From: Hirudinaria manillensis
Taxonomy: Eukaryota; Annelida; Clitellata; Hirudinida; Hirudinidae
NCBI GenBank assembly: GCA_034509925.1
Contig: CM067538.1
Span: 2,967,001-3,031,000 of the forward strand
Direction of reading: 5' to 3'
DNA: 64,000 nucleotides
The notes below the pieces were generated by a model. It was not told the origin of the DNA, searched no databases, and saw only the letters and a list, made by a program, of their open reading frames with translations. Within the stretch, counting starts at the first letter, position 1, and each line of letters starts with the position of its first letter. This document shows, piece by piece, positions 53,112 through 64,000 of the stretch. A program made the position numbers and the translations under genes.

Positions 53112-53300
53112 CCGAGTGTTGTGGAACGATATTGTTGATGCCGATTGTTGTGGAACAATGTTGTTGATGCCGAGTGTTGTGGAACGATGTTGTTGATGAC
53201 GAGTGTTGTGGAACAATGTTGTTGATACCGAGTGTTGTTGATGCCAAGAGTGGTGGAACAATGTTGTTGATGCCGAGTGTTGTGGAACAATGTTGCCTGT
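53112..53300. repeat. 29-bp minisatellite (~6.5 copies)
   Basis: CCGAGTGTTGTGGAAC-type units start at 53112, 53141, 53170, 53199, 53228, 53244 (after a 16-bp partial unit) and 53273. Overlapping ORFs on both strands are by-products. Confidence 0.93.
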
Positions 53301-54947
53301 TCTCCATTTTTAATCGTTCGTCATAATGGCGCACAATGGAATCATGTTGGAACGCTAGTTACTGAAAGCGTTAAGACCTGCAAGAATTTGATTTATTGAC
53401 CCAATATTACAACTACAAACACCAGACATCATCGTCATCGTCATCAACAACAAATTCTCAAACATCAACACGTCATTTCAAAGTGGATCGTTGGTTAGTT
53501 GCTCTCAAAATCAAAGATATTGAATTTTTTTTTACAAATTTGAATTCCAATTATAGTTTCAATAAAAAAAATCTTCTCGTGCTGGTGATGATGATGAATG
53601 AGATGATGAAGACGACGACGGCGACGATGATGATGTAACGATCCATTGCCGTGTCATGGATTGCAAACAAAGTTTCCTTCGTAATTTAGTTAGCCACGTC
53701 ATCTTCATCGTCATCCTCTCCATCATCGTCATCGTCATCATTACCACCATCTTCGTCGTCGTCGCCGTGTAAACGTGGTTAGTAATTGCTGAGGTGCTAA
53801 CCAATCATCCATGACGAAATCTATTCGTCGGTACTTTTACGGTTGGATGACGACGACTTTGACAACAACAACAACGATGACGACGACAACAACGATAATA
53901 GCATCAACAACTACAACACAAGTTGAAACAATCCATCTCCATGACAACGATAAATGTGATTTCAGCTGTTATTATCTACCGATTAGAACTCACCACGTGA
54001 AACAAATCAGACTATCATTATCATCACCATCTTTTTTTGGGGGAGGGGGAGGGGAGTGGGGAATTTCGAGAGGAATTTTGAAACATGAAGCCATGCTGGA
54101 CGCGTAGAATTTTTAGGATGACGATGACGACGACGACGTTGACGACGGTGATGACGACGAAGACGATGATGAAGGCCGTAAAAAGCTCATGAAACTTTTA
54201 TTTCCTTAATATTTTATTTTACTTTTTAAAGTTAAAAATTCAGAAAAAACAATGATTTGAAAATCGAAATTTAAAGTTTATTCGCGATAACTTTAAGTGG
54301 ACGGTTTCGAAAAATAAAGAATATTCAGACTCGGGTTACCGGGTTGATAAGAACGGCAGATCAATTGATAAGCATATTTATATTGTTTATAATTTTTAAA
54401 CTTATCATTAATGTATATTTAATATTACTTATTTTATTTATGTATTTATTTATTTATTCATTTCCGATAATAATGGAGAGTCATCAAAAGAGGATTTCAC
54501 GAAGCAATATAACAGTCAGGAGCCCTTTAATATTCAATATCAATATTAATGTTATTAGCAATATCACCAATGTTCTATTTAAAATTTTATTATTATTATT
54601 GATTGATTGATTGATTGATTTGATTGATTGATTGAATTATTATTATTATTGATATATTGACTTATTTATTGATTGATTGATAATAAATATTGCTGGTTGT
54701 TATTAATTATTTATTAATTTATTCAAAATATTTGCTGGTTGATTGGTTCGAATGATGCTACGTTTCCTAGCCATATGACGTAATTTGCATAAAAAGTTGT
54801 GTGGGCGGATTTTCCAGATGACGTGGGTGGAGTTGAAAAAAGTGTTCTCGGAAATCATTTTCATCCATTATATTTGAGATATTATTTTAATAATTTATGA
54901 AAATATTTTTAATAATAATAATAATAATTTCCATTCATTTATTGTTG
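53301..54947. other. Gene-poor interval with trinucleotide runs
   Basis: GAT/GAC runs occur at 53585-53635, 53840-53900 and 54117-54172, TCATC/TCGTC at 53695-53765, and TTGA tetranucleotide runs at about 54598-54690. No gene is supported. Confidence 0.5.
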
Positions 54948-54962
54948 TTAGGGTTAGGGTTA
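54948..54962. repeat. Short interstitial telomere-like repeat
   Basis: TTAGGGTTAGGGTTA, about 2.5 units of the common animal telomere motif. Confidence 0.6.
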
Positions 54963-55008
54963 TCACAAACACAAATATTAGACGCACAATTAACTTTTTA
55001 CATCAAGT

Positions 55009-55190
55009 ACAGCAAAACCTGCCTGTAAGAACATCCAGATTTTGCACGAAAATAGAGTCCCTATTGGCAGATTGCCCCTATCACCAGGTGCCCATGTTAA
55101 ACTAAAGTAAAATCAGTCCATAGAAAATAAACGAACCTTAGGATAGGTTTTACCCTATTCTCGGGTGCCCTAATTCACAGGCTTTAATTT
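55009..55190. mobile_element. Possible small non-autonomous DNA transposon
   Basis: The left end reads TACAGCAAAACCTGCCTGTA. The right end, TTCACAGGCTTTAATTTA, is a poor inverted match to it. Internal GGTGCCC motifs occur near both ends. No ORF is present, and the TIR is too eroded to be sure. Confidence 0.3.
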
Positions 55191-58100
55191 AATAGAAATT
55201 TAAATAAAAATAAATTATGGAATAAAAAGTAAATATATTTGAAAATAATTTAAAAAATTTAAAAAAAAAATTAAATAAAATTAAAATCCAATTGATGCTT
55301 TAACGAACTGAACTCGGATTTCATTCTAAACCAAGCGAAACGTTGTTATCTCGCGGAATTTAAAAAAGATATCATTGTTTTTCATATTGGAAATGAAACT
55401 AAGAATCTGAACTCGATTGAAGGTGAGATGAAAGAATATAACAAAAAATGAACGTACGGATTTAAAAGAGTTCCGTGGTGCTTTCACGGAAGGGGGGGAG
55501 GGGGAGGGGGGGTGATCCCCACGATGAAAGGACTTGGAAATTTCAATTCGAAGACTTTTCAGAACAACCAAAAACAAGCAAACACGATGCAATATAACAG
55601 TCAGGAGCCCTTGTTTCCATTTTAAAATATTTCCAAGGTAAAAAAGGAAAACGTTTTCTGCAAAGAAACTAGTAAATAGGGAGTGGAACTTTGAAATAAG
55701 GCATGGATCTTTGCACGGATCGTACCTTGGATTGATTGAAGGATGGACGGACGGACAGATGGATGAGTGGACGGGTGGATGGATCGATCGATGAATGAGG
55801 TTCAGAATTTGACTATTTTGTCACTGTGATTACTTCACATTTTTTGTCCACAAAACTTCAAGAGTCAAAAAGTTCATTTTCCACGCCGTCGGAGACAAAA
55901 TTCTTGAGTTTTTCAAGTTATTGTAAAAAAAGTAAAAACTTTCGGAAGTCACTTGAAAACTACAGCCGCATCAATTCTCACGACGAATAAAACAAGAAAT
56001 TGTTGGCAGTCACGCAATGAAAATACATTTTAATGTAAATACGATCGATATCCAACCTACTCTGGATAATTAAAAACCTAGTCCGAGTTTACAAAATTAC
56101 AAAGTTATATGTTCTTTAGACTGAGGGCCAAAAGCTGCCCGAGGTTGTCAGGACAGACAGATTGAAACCTTCAAGCGAACCGGTTACTCATTGAGGGAAA
56201 TTGGCAAAGAAAAAGTTCAATCAATCCTAGACTGTCCTTTGAAACCGTTCAAAAGGCAAACTGATTAAACCAAAGAAAATCATGAAACTTCTTACACGAA
56301 GACAAGTTTTTCATCCTCGAAGCGAAACGTTTGAAATGCAAAATCATTTTCAGCAAATCATTCCGGAAAAGATTAAATTTAATATTTATATATCATATTT
56401 AAGATTAATTTATCACTAATTTATTATTAACTTTATTATACGATTTATTATTAATTCGTTATTAACCAACATATGTTTTATTAACAACTTTTTTGCATCA
56501 ACAATTCAGGATTTTTGAAAATGAATTTCCAATGAAGGATTACCTGAATAGGTCTTTTTTGGACGGGCCTGGTGTAGCTAAATTATAACTAAAACTTGAA
56601 ACTCTCTTCGAGCAGCGGCAGTGATCTTCAAATGGGTAAAGGGAGCGTCTTAAGCCCTGCTGGACAGGACCTCACCCGATGATCAGCCTGGGATTGAATT
56701 CTTTAACAGATTCTGTATATAATAAACTTCATCCATTGGTATTTAACAGATTCTGCATATAATGGACTTCATGAAAGCGTTTAACTCTACGATAGGATAA
56801 ACATACAAATTCTTATTCAGGTTAAAACAGGGGGATTCTTCCACCTTTCCATTGCTGGGAATTAAATTCGCATTTCAATGAAATGCTTATCATTGAACAT
56901 CTCTCTTTTCCATGGAATCCCACAAAAACCATTCCACCTTCCCACCTTGGATAAGATCTCGGCCTCTTGCCAGTCATTTTCATTCTAAACGTGAACGGTT
57001 TTGAAACTCTCATCTGAAATTTTCCACTGAAAATCTTCCCCTCTTTCTCTCAAAGACAACAAAATGCAACTTGAAACTCGAAAGATTATGGAGAACATTA
57101 TTGAGCTTCAATCAGTCACATCTTTTATCTTTTATAATTTATTTTATATTAATTTAAAAATATGCATCTTTGATTTTAATCGCCATTGATCCTGATGGCT
57201 ATCAATTAATTTGCATTTTATGCGCAGAATAAATTTGCGATAGTATAATCTAATAATATATTCCAATAGTCTCCAGAGTTATCCAATCGGTAAATATTTC
57301 ATAAATATTCAAAATGATATTGATTCATGAATATTTATGAAGTAATGCATCAGCATCACTCAGCACGGTTCAATTAATTCTGCTTAAAGACTGAGGAGCA
57401 CGTAATTCCATCATCATCATCATCATCATCACCACCACTACTACCACCACTACAACCACCACCACCATCGTCGTCGTCGTCGTCATCGCCAATGTCGTAG
57501 CCATGATTTCATTTCAGAGTAGATCATTTGTTAATTGCACTCATAACCAAAGACATTGCATTTCAACAAATTTGAATTCAAACGGTAATTTTGTGTAAAA
57601 AAAACATCACATGATGTTGATGATGATGATGATGATGATGAATGAGATGATGAAGACGATGATGATGACGTTGAAGATTTAAGAAACATTTCAACTGAAA
57701 ATCATTTGATTAGTTAAACAATCTCTCCATACTAGAATCGCATAATAATTATGCGATAATTATAATATAATAATAATAATAAATTTATAATTATAATAAT
57801 TATAGAAATAAAGGTGAAGCGAAACGATCGAATGTATGGACGGTCGGACGTAAGGATGTAAGGACGGATGGATGGACGGATGTAAGGATGAATGGGCGGG
57901 AGGATGGACAGACGGACGAGCATGTTATAGTTATAATTATAATTAAAACAATAATTATAATAATAATAATCATAAATCACTGAAAGAAAACATATAGACC
58001 AATATTTATTTTTAGACTCTTAATTTGAAAATAAAATTTCGTTTAAAAAAATATTTGATTGAGCGATAATAAAATATTTTAAAATATTTATTTGGAATTT

Positions 58101-58731
58101 CGAAATTTTTGAAACTTCCAAATTTCTAAATGCAGTCTGGAAAACCATCTTTTAACTTTTTAACCTGCTCACATAATTAAAATGTTTTGGTGTTGTGACA
58201 TTTGAAAAACGGATATGATAAATAAATAAATATATAAATAAAAAAAAATAAGTAAATAAATAAATAAATAAATTAATTAATTAAATATTATTTCGTCTAC
58301 AGCTTCCATTGTATTAGACGAAATTGTTGATGGGTGCAAATAATATGTTGCTTCAAACTGCAATTTAAAACCATTTAATAAGAATTTAAATTAAAATATA
58401 AACAAATAACTTCAACTTTGAAATATAATTTCAATTTCCAATGAAATTTCATTTTCCGAGCGCGGAAGTTTTTTTTTGTATTTAATTTTAAATGAGTTTT
58501 AATCCCTAAAAAAGATGAAATCTTTCTGATGAAAAAACAAACCGATTTCTAGCGAAATACAGAAAAGCATGGAATTTAAATTAAATTGAGTTAAATTATG
58601 CTTTATTTATATACGTTATTATTATTATTATTATTAATTACATTAATAAATACACTTATTGTTATTAATTTTTTGGTAATGTTATAATCTTTATTATAAA
58701 TCAATCGGCATTCTTATTAATGTTATTAATC

Positions 58732-58805
<74 letters not shown>

Positions 58806-59575
58806 TATTATAATAACATAATTGTTATTAATATTATTAATCAATCATAATAATAACATTATTATAATAACACAATATTAGTTAATAATATTATTAATTA
58901 ATTAATAATAATAATAACATGGTAATATTAATTTAATTATATTTAAATTATAAAATGCAACCTTCGTGATGGTGAACTTTTTGAAGCAAGTAAAAGTTTT
59001 TTTTTAACCTCGTGGAATTATTTTTGGCGATGAAGATGTCGCTGTTTCTTGTACTTCGAGACTTTCAAGTGAAAATTAAACTTGCATAATAATAAAAATA
59101 TTTCTGTCTAATTTTTTTAAATTTAACTATTTAACGACTTATATAACGACCAAAGAATTGCATCGTGGATGATCGTTATCAAAGACGCAAACATTACTTT
59201 GTTATAAAGTTTATTGCAATGGTTCTGCTTTCTTGTCCCTATGGTGTCGATGACGACGACGACGATGATGATGATGCTGATATGATAATGAGGGTGACGA
59301 TGACGACGATGATGAGACAAAATGACGGTGATGTCGACATTTTTTTAAAATGAATATGGGAGGTATGCGAACCTTAAGGCGTGTAGTGAAAAATATTTTA
59401 AAAGTAATTTCAAAAATTCATTTCCTTAAGAAAATTTCGTCCACAAATACTACGACGAACAAAAAGGTGATCACCATTCTGTGAATTTTAATCATTCCTA
59501 CTCTTACCCATACATAAGCGGAGCGTTGGTTCAGGCTGGGTTTCGAACACCACACCTTTAGACCAGCTGTAAAAA
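55191..59575. other. Gene-poor interval with simple repeats
   Basis: Contains GGAC/GGAT runs at 55740-55790 and 57830-57915, ATC/CAC runs at 57408-57485, GATGAT at 57615-57670, AAAT at 58215-58275, a long AAT array at 58733-58803, and GAC/GAT at 59247-59310. A duplicated TTTAACAGATTCTG..TATAAT phrase lies at 56700-56770. No gene is supported. Confidence 0.5.
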
Positions 59576-59975
59576 GTATTATATGGTACATCGTAAATTA
59601 GTTTTATTACGTACTAGTAGGACTTTGTAACCCTGGTTTAGTATGTACTATGTAGCACATTGGTACTCAAATGTGGTGCGATGTAGTATATTGCAGTGTA
59701 TTGTAACCCAAACGTAGTAAGTACTAAATAATATAAATAAATAAATCGTAACCCAAATGTAGTACGTACTACGTCGTACATTCCAACCAAAGTGCAATAA
59801 GTATAGGACGCTGTATAGAACCACGTAATACATCGCAGCCCAGGTGCAAAACATACTCAATTAACCCGAGCGTAGTAAGTACTAAGTAATACATCGTAAC
59901 CAAAATGTATTATGTGCTGCATTCCAAATGTGGTGCCATGTAGTGCCATAGCAGCTCAGGTGCAAAACATACCCA
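59576..59975. repeat. Degenerate GTAGTA.GTACTA minisatellite
   Basis: Phrases such as AGTAAGTACTAA, ACATCGTAACCCAAATGTAG, TAGTACGTACTACG and CAGGTGCAAAACATAC recur irregularly over about 400 bp. Each unit carries a GTAC-centred palindrome. Confidence 0.7.
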
Positions 59976-62250
59976 GGCAAGCCAAGTGGTGATGTACAAT
60001 CTCATCCACTCAAAAGTCCTGCCATGTTTTTGGCTTCCAACACGAACGAACCAATCCTCGAATTGAGACCTCGCATCGAAAAGAATGAAAAAAAAAGTGG
60101 AAACCGTGAAATTGAAACATTGCAGGGCATCACATTTGAAGTCTTTTATGTTATATTACATATAATAATAATAATAATTCATAATATATTATATTACAAC
60201 GGTGTAATATAACCATTGTGTAGTAATACAATATTATGTATAATATCCAATATAAAAATAATTATAATTTGTATCAAATCTTTATATCATATATAATTTA
60301 TTATATGACACTATATTCATATTTCACAAACATATATGCTGGTAATGACATTAGCCACTTTGGACATTTTAAGAATATGTTGATCCTGATAAGGATACGA
60401 TGTTGTGACCAGATGTAGTATTGAACTTGAAGGTTTATATAATGTCACGTGAAGGCACGTAATTAAATGTGAAAGAATATGATGAAATATCGAGATATCG
60501 ATTTATAATACTATTATAATTATATTATAATATTATAATATAAAAATAATTAATAAATAAATAATAAATAATAATTATATTTAATTATATTATATATTAT
60601 ATTATTATATTATATTAATTATATATTATATAATTATATATAATATATATTATATTATAATAATATTATAATATATATTATAATTATAATATAATATATA
60701 TTACAATTATAATATAATAATAATTATTATTAATATATACAATAATAATTATATAATCTGACAAAATGCACCAACAATGGCGATTAAAGAAATTCGGAAG
60801 TTTACGAATTGAAATGTAAGATGGAGCTTCACGAAAGCAGCTCTGTAACCCATATGAACGAGGATTGCAATGTTCTTGTTATTTTATTTTTTTTCTAAAA
60901 TAGTGTCAATTGAAATGAAATTCTAAATTTTGATTTATATGTATCTCCAAAGAATTTATCTCCTTTTACAAATGTAATACTAACTTCTGAACCATCTTCT
61001 TGAATCTGCTAAAATCTACATGATCATGATCATGACCGGCATAGTCATCACCATCATCATCGTTATCATCGTCATCGTCATAGTCGTTGTGGTCATCATC
61101 ATTTAGGCAATTAATCTTTTTTCCCTCTCAGGTGAATTTATAAATCTTGACTTTGAAGTTAAAGAAAAGATGCAACGCGACTTTAATAAGATTAAATAAG
61201 ATGAAATTAAATTTATCTTTACGAAGTAATTTGACAAACATGAATCACATCCGCCTTGCATTAACCGCCCGGAGAAAGCATTGGAGTCTGGTCGCACAAA
61301 GAAGGACATCTTGCATGGTGAACATCTTCGTAGGTGGACAACGTATATTTTTTTCCTCTCGACAAAAACGTTTAAACAAACAGCGACATCTGCCACTGAA
61401 ATTTCTAATCTTTCATGCACCAATTGACCAAATCCCAAGAAATCGCTCCTTGAAATTTCAGTCACTTCAATCCTTGCACAATTCAACCTCAACCTTGAAA
61501 CGCTTAACAAAGAAAAAATTAAGACCTAAAAAACAAACAAATATATAAATAAATAGACAAACAAACAAACAATTAGAATGCAATACAATATAATACAAAA
61601 GAGAAACATACAATCGTCAGTTGGTTGAAACAATCGTAGCGCTGAATCCCGACATGGAAGTGTGGAAATGTATGGAAGCAGGCAGTGGAATAAAAGGAGC
61701 TGCACGGAGCAGCTGTGAAGACGCCATATGTTTCGAGGATAGCAGACGCCAAGAGCTTACGATGTCAGGCCTTTGATCTCATTAACCATCAGGTGAGAAT
61801 AATAATAATAATAATATTAGTAATAATAACAATAACAACAATAACCATAACCATAACAAGGGCGTTAAGTTATTCCTCTATTGTTCTATTTTTAATTTGG
61901 AATTTCCCGGCTCAGTTCAATCAAAGCTCTCGTCGTCATCGTCGTCGTCTTCATCTTCAGTCCTTCGATGCTGTTTTCTGCAGATGCGTTTGTGATTTTA
62001 AAGGACAATTGATTGCCTGGCATCCAATATTTTGTTAATAATGTTGAATGTTTCAATAATTAATCGAATATTCTAATAATTCATTTTTGTAATGAATTAA
62101 TATTAAGTTATTCCTACGTGAATAAATTAATTGGTCCTTTAAGTTATCAATGTTTAATAAAAACATTAAAATAATGCATTTCAAATACTGGGATTTTTAA
62201 TAATGTCGTTCACGAATGATGCTATTTATTAATAATCGAGAATGCAAATA
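59976..62250. other. AT-rich gene-poor interval
   Basis: A nearly pure A/T region with many TATAAT/ATTATA palindromes spans 60500-60760. TCATCATCG runs occur at 61040-61100 and ATA/ACA runs at 61799-61860. No coding signal beyond chance ORFs. Confidence 0.5.
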
Positions 62251-62420
62251 CAATGATACAATAATACCATGCAACACAATAACACCATACAATATAATAA
62301 TACCACGCAACACAATAACACCATACAATATAATAATACCGTACAAAACAATAATACCATACAATACAATAATACCAAAAAACACAATAATACCATACAA
62401 TACAATAATACATAATGCAC
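62251..62420. repeat. ACAATAATACCAT minisatellite
   Basis: AATACCATACAATACAATAA-type units with ACACC and ACCACGC variants repeat over about 165 bp. Confidence 0.9.
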
Positions 62421-64000
62421 CTACAACACTCGTCATAGTCACAACAACAAGAAAACCAACAACAACTCAAACAAGTCAACGAATGCAATCCTTGCTTATC
62501 ATTCACCATCAGTTTCAAGATGGCGGTTTGTTATTAAAGAGTGTTTGTGTTTAAAGAGTATTTTATTATTAATTATAAACTCATTTTTAATTATTAAAGT
62601 CTTTTTAAAGGTATTTTAATATTAAATTAGATTATTTTGCGTTTATTTATTATTATTAATTAATTAATTCAATAAAAGCTTTTGCTTTGGGGATTTAAAA
62701 TCATTTAAAATTTTTAGCCTTAAAATTGCTTATAAATTCTTGCCAAATTGCTTATTTCAAGAGATCCAATTTGTAGAAATTTCTTTTTTTATCCTTTAAA
62801 ATATCATGAATTTAAAATTCATTTTCACTTAAAATAATTAAAAATCCGTTTCTTTTAATATTTTAAGATCGGAATTGGTCTCCAATACATTTTTAAATAC
62901 ATAAAATACACAAAATTATTATTCGTCCATTGATAATTAAAATTATTTTGTAATTATTTACTAATTGTTCATAAATGAAATCCTTAACTAATTAAATGCA
63001 TTTAATTTGGTCGCATTAAAATGATTTATCCATAATTTATTTATTAGGATGAAGTCTGTGCCATTAATATTATATTAATTGACTTTTTAAAAGCTTAATA
63101 ATTATGTTAATTAACTTTTTAAAAACTTAATAATTATTTTATCAATAATCTATAATGTACTATAATAATAATAATCATAAATTATGCTAATTAGGACTGG
63201 TTATTAATCAAACTTAACGTCTTTCAAAGAAGGTTCTTTTGCTCGGTCCGAATATTTTAAACATAAAACAGAAAAATCAAAATTATTTCCCAAATTATTT
63301 GCTTTTAATTTGTCACAAAATTCAATCAAAAAGATTTTCACTTTTTTTGTATATTATTCCTTCACAATTCCATCATCATTTTATCGAATTTCCAAACTAA
63401 TCTTTGAAAATATTTGTAATGATTTTCGATGATTTAAAATTAAATGGAAATAAAATTATCTGCCGATAAATTTTAAATGAAATAAAAATTATTTTTGCAA
63501 CAAATGGCCGCTAATGTTCATGGCAACTCCAGCGAACAGCGCTCACGAACAACAACCACAACGAGAAGAAAAATCTTTAAAAATATAAAAATTTCTGAAA
63601 GCATCCACGTGAGAGAACATTTCAATGCAGATTATTGTCACCAGCTCCAGTCGATTTCATCGTCATCATCATCAACACCATCACCGTCATCATCATCAAC
63701 ATCATCATCGTCATCATCAATACCGTAATCAACACCATCGTCATCATCGTTATCATAATAGTAGCCGTCGTCATCGTCGTCGTCATCTCAATATCGGACC
63801 GTCACCATGTTGATTGTTACGACAACTCTTCACCACACCAAACACACTTCGTGCCATCAGTCACGTGATTAATATTCAAGAAATTTAAATCTTTTCCCGA
63901 AAGTTATTTTTATAAAAATTAAATGATATTCCGTAGTTACATATATTGTTAAATAATAAATAAACAAATAAATAAATAAATAAATAAATTTGTTTAATTA
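62421..64000. other. Gene-poor AT-rich end of window
   Basis: ATC/TCG runs lie at 63655-63790 and AAAT repeats at the very end (63953-63990). No gene is supported. Confidence 0.5.

Noticed and set aside
52969..53334. Repeat protein encoded by the 29-bp minisatellite
   Set aside because: All three minus frames are open because the unit lacks stops. 29 is not a multiple of 3, so the peptide repeat is a frame-cycling artefact.
56620..56720. tRNA-like SINE head
   Set aside because: GGGATTGAATTC is only weakly B-box-like and the upstream part does not fold as a tRNA by inspection.
59520..59570. tRNA or tRNA-derived SINE
   Set aside because: A GTGTTCGAAACCC string resembles a B box on the minus strand, but no A box at proper spacing or cloverleaf could be found.
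62197..62554. Ile/Tyr/Thr-rich proteins at the 62.3-kb minisatellite
   Set aside because: Open frames on both strands arise from the stop-free repeat unit.

Overview
The window looks like nuclear DNA of an invertebrate animal, probably a protostome. It is AT-rich. Genes carry short GT-AG introns with consistent phases, and the recognisable proteins (TBCD, TPPP, SF3B6, Cdc25, VCP) are metazoan-like. CR1-like non-LTR, Copia, Merlin-like and hAT-like transposon relics are present, and trinucleotide microsatellites (ATC/GAT, AAT, CAA, GAA) are abundant. A spiralian such as an annelid or leech would fit, but that is a guess. No prokaryotic operons, CRISPR arrays or rRNA genes were seen.

Layout. 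0-5.5 kb: the 3' 20 exons of tubulin-folding cofactor D (TBCD), well formed except for one in-frame TAA. 6-7.4 kb and 16-17 kb: decayed partial duplications of the TBCD region. 8.9-11.6 kb (minus): an unrecognised gene of at least 11 exons with consistent splice phases. 12.7-14.0 and 15.4-15.8 kb: short unrecognised multi-exon genes or fragments. 17.6-19.6 kb (minus): a complete TPPP/p25-alpha gene. 20-27.3 kb: microsatellite-rich DNA with two 5'-truncated CR1-like 3' ends and a hAT-like miniature element. 27.7-28.6 kb: an intronless RING-finger gene with a TATA box. 29.4-29.8 kb: an intronless, intact SF3B6 (p14) gene.

30.2-44.3 kb is a transposon graveyard. An inverted repeat of about 85 bp (30.4 and 36.6 kb) brackets minus-strand remnants of a DDE transposase with PHD-like and Ulp1-like protease pieces. 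A Copia remnant and CR1-like pieces lie inside it. From 36.9 kb there are several broken copies of a Merlin/ISXO2-like transposase. One piece has been amplified into a 301-bp tandem array with an alternating (602-bp) higher-order pattern, and another is split by a 161-bp solo LTR with a perfect 5-bp target duplication.

45.5-48.1 kb holds a complete 11-exon Cdc25 phosphatase gene with an intact HCX5R active site. It converges on a minus-strand VCP/p97 retropseudogene (48.7-49.4 kb). The remaining 14.6 kb (49.4-64 kb) shows no gene I can support. It holds microsatellites, an 84-bp tandem repeat carrying perfect palindromes, a 29-bp minisatellite and other low-complexity DNA.

The host genes form no pathway or operon. 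TBCD and TPPP both act on tubulin, which may be coincidence. All homology statements rest on recognition by eye.
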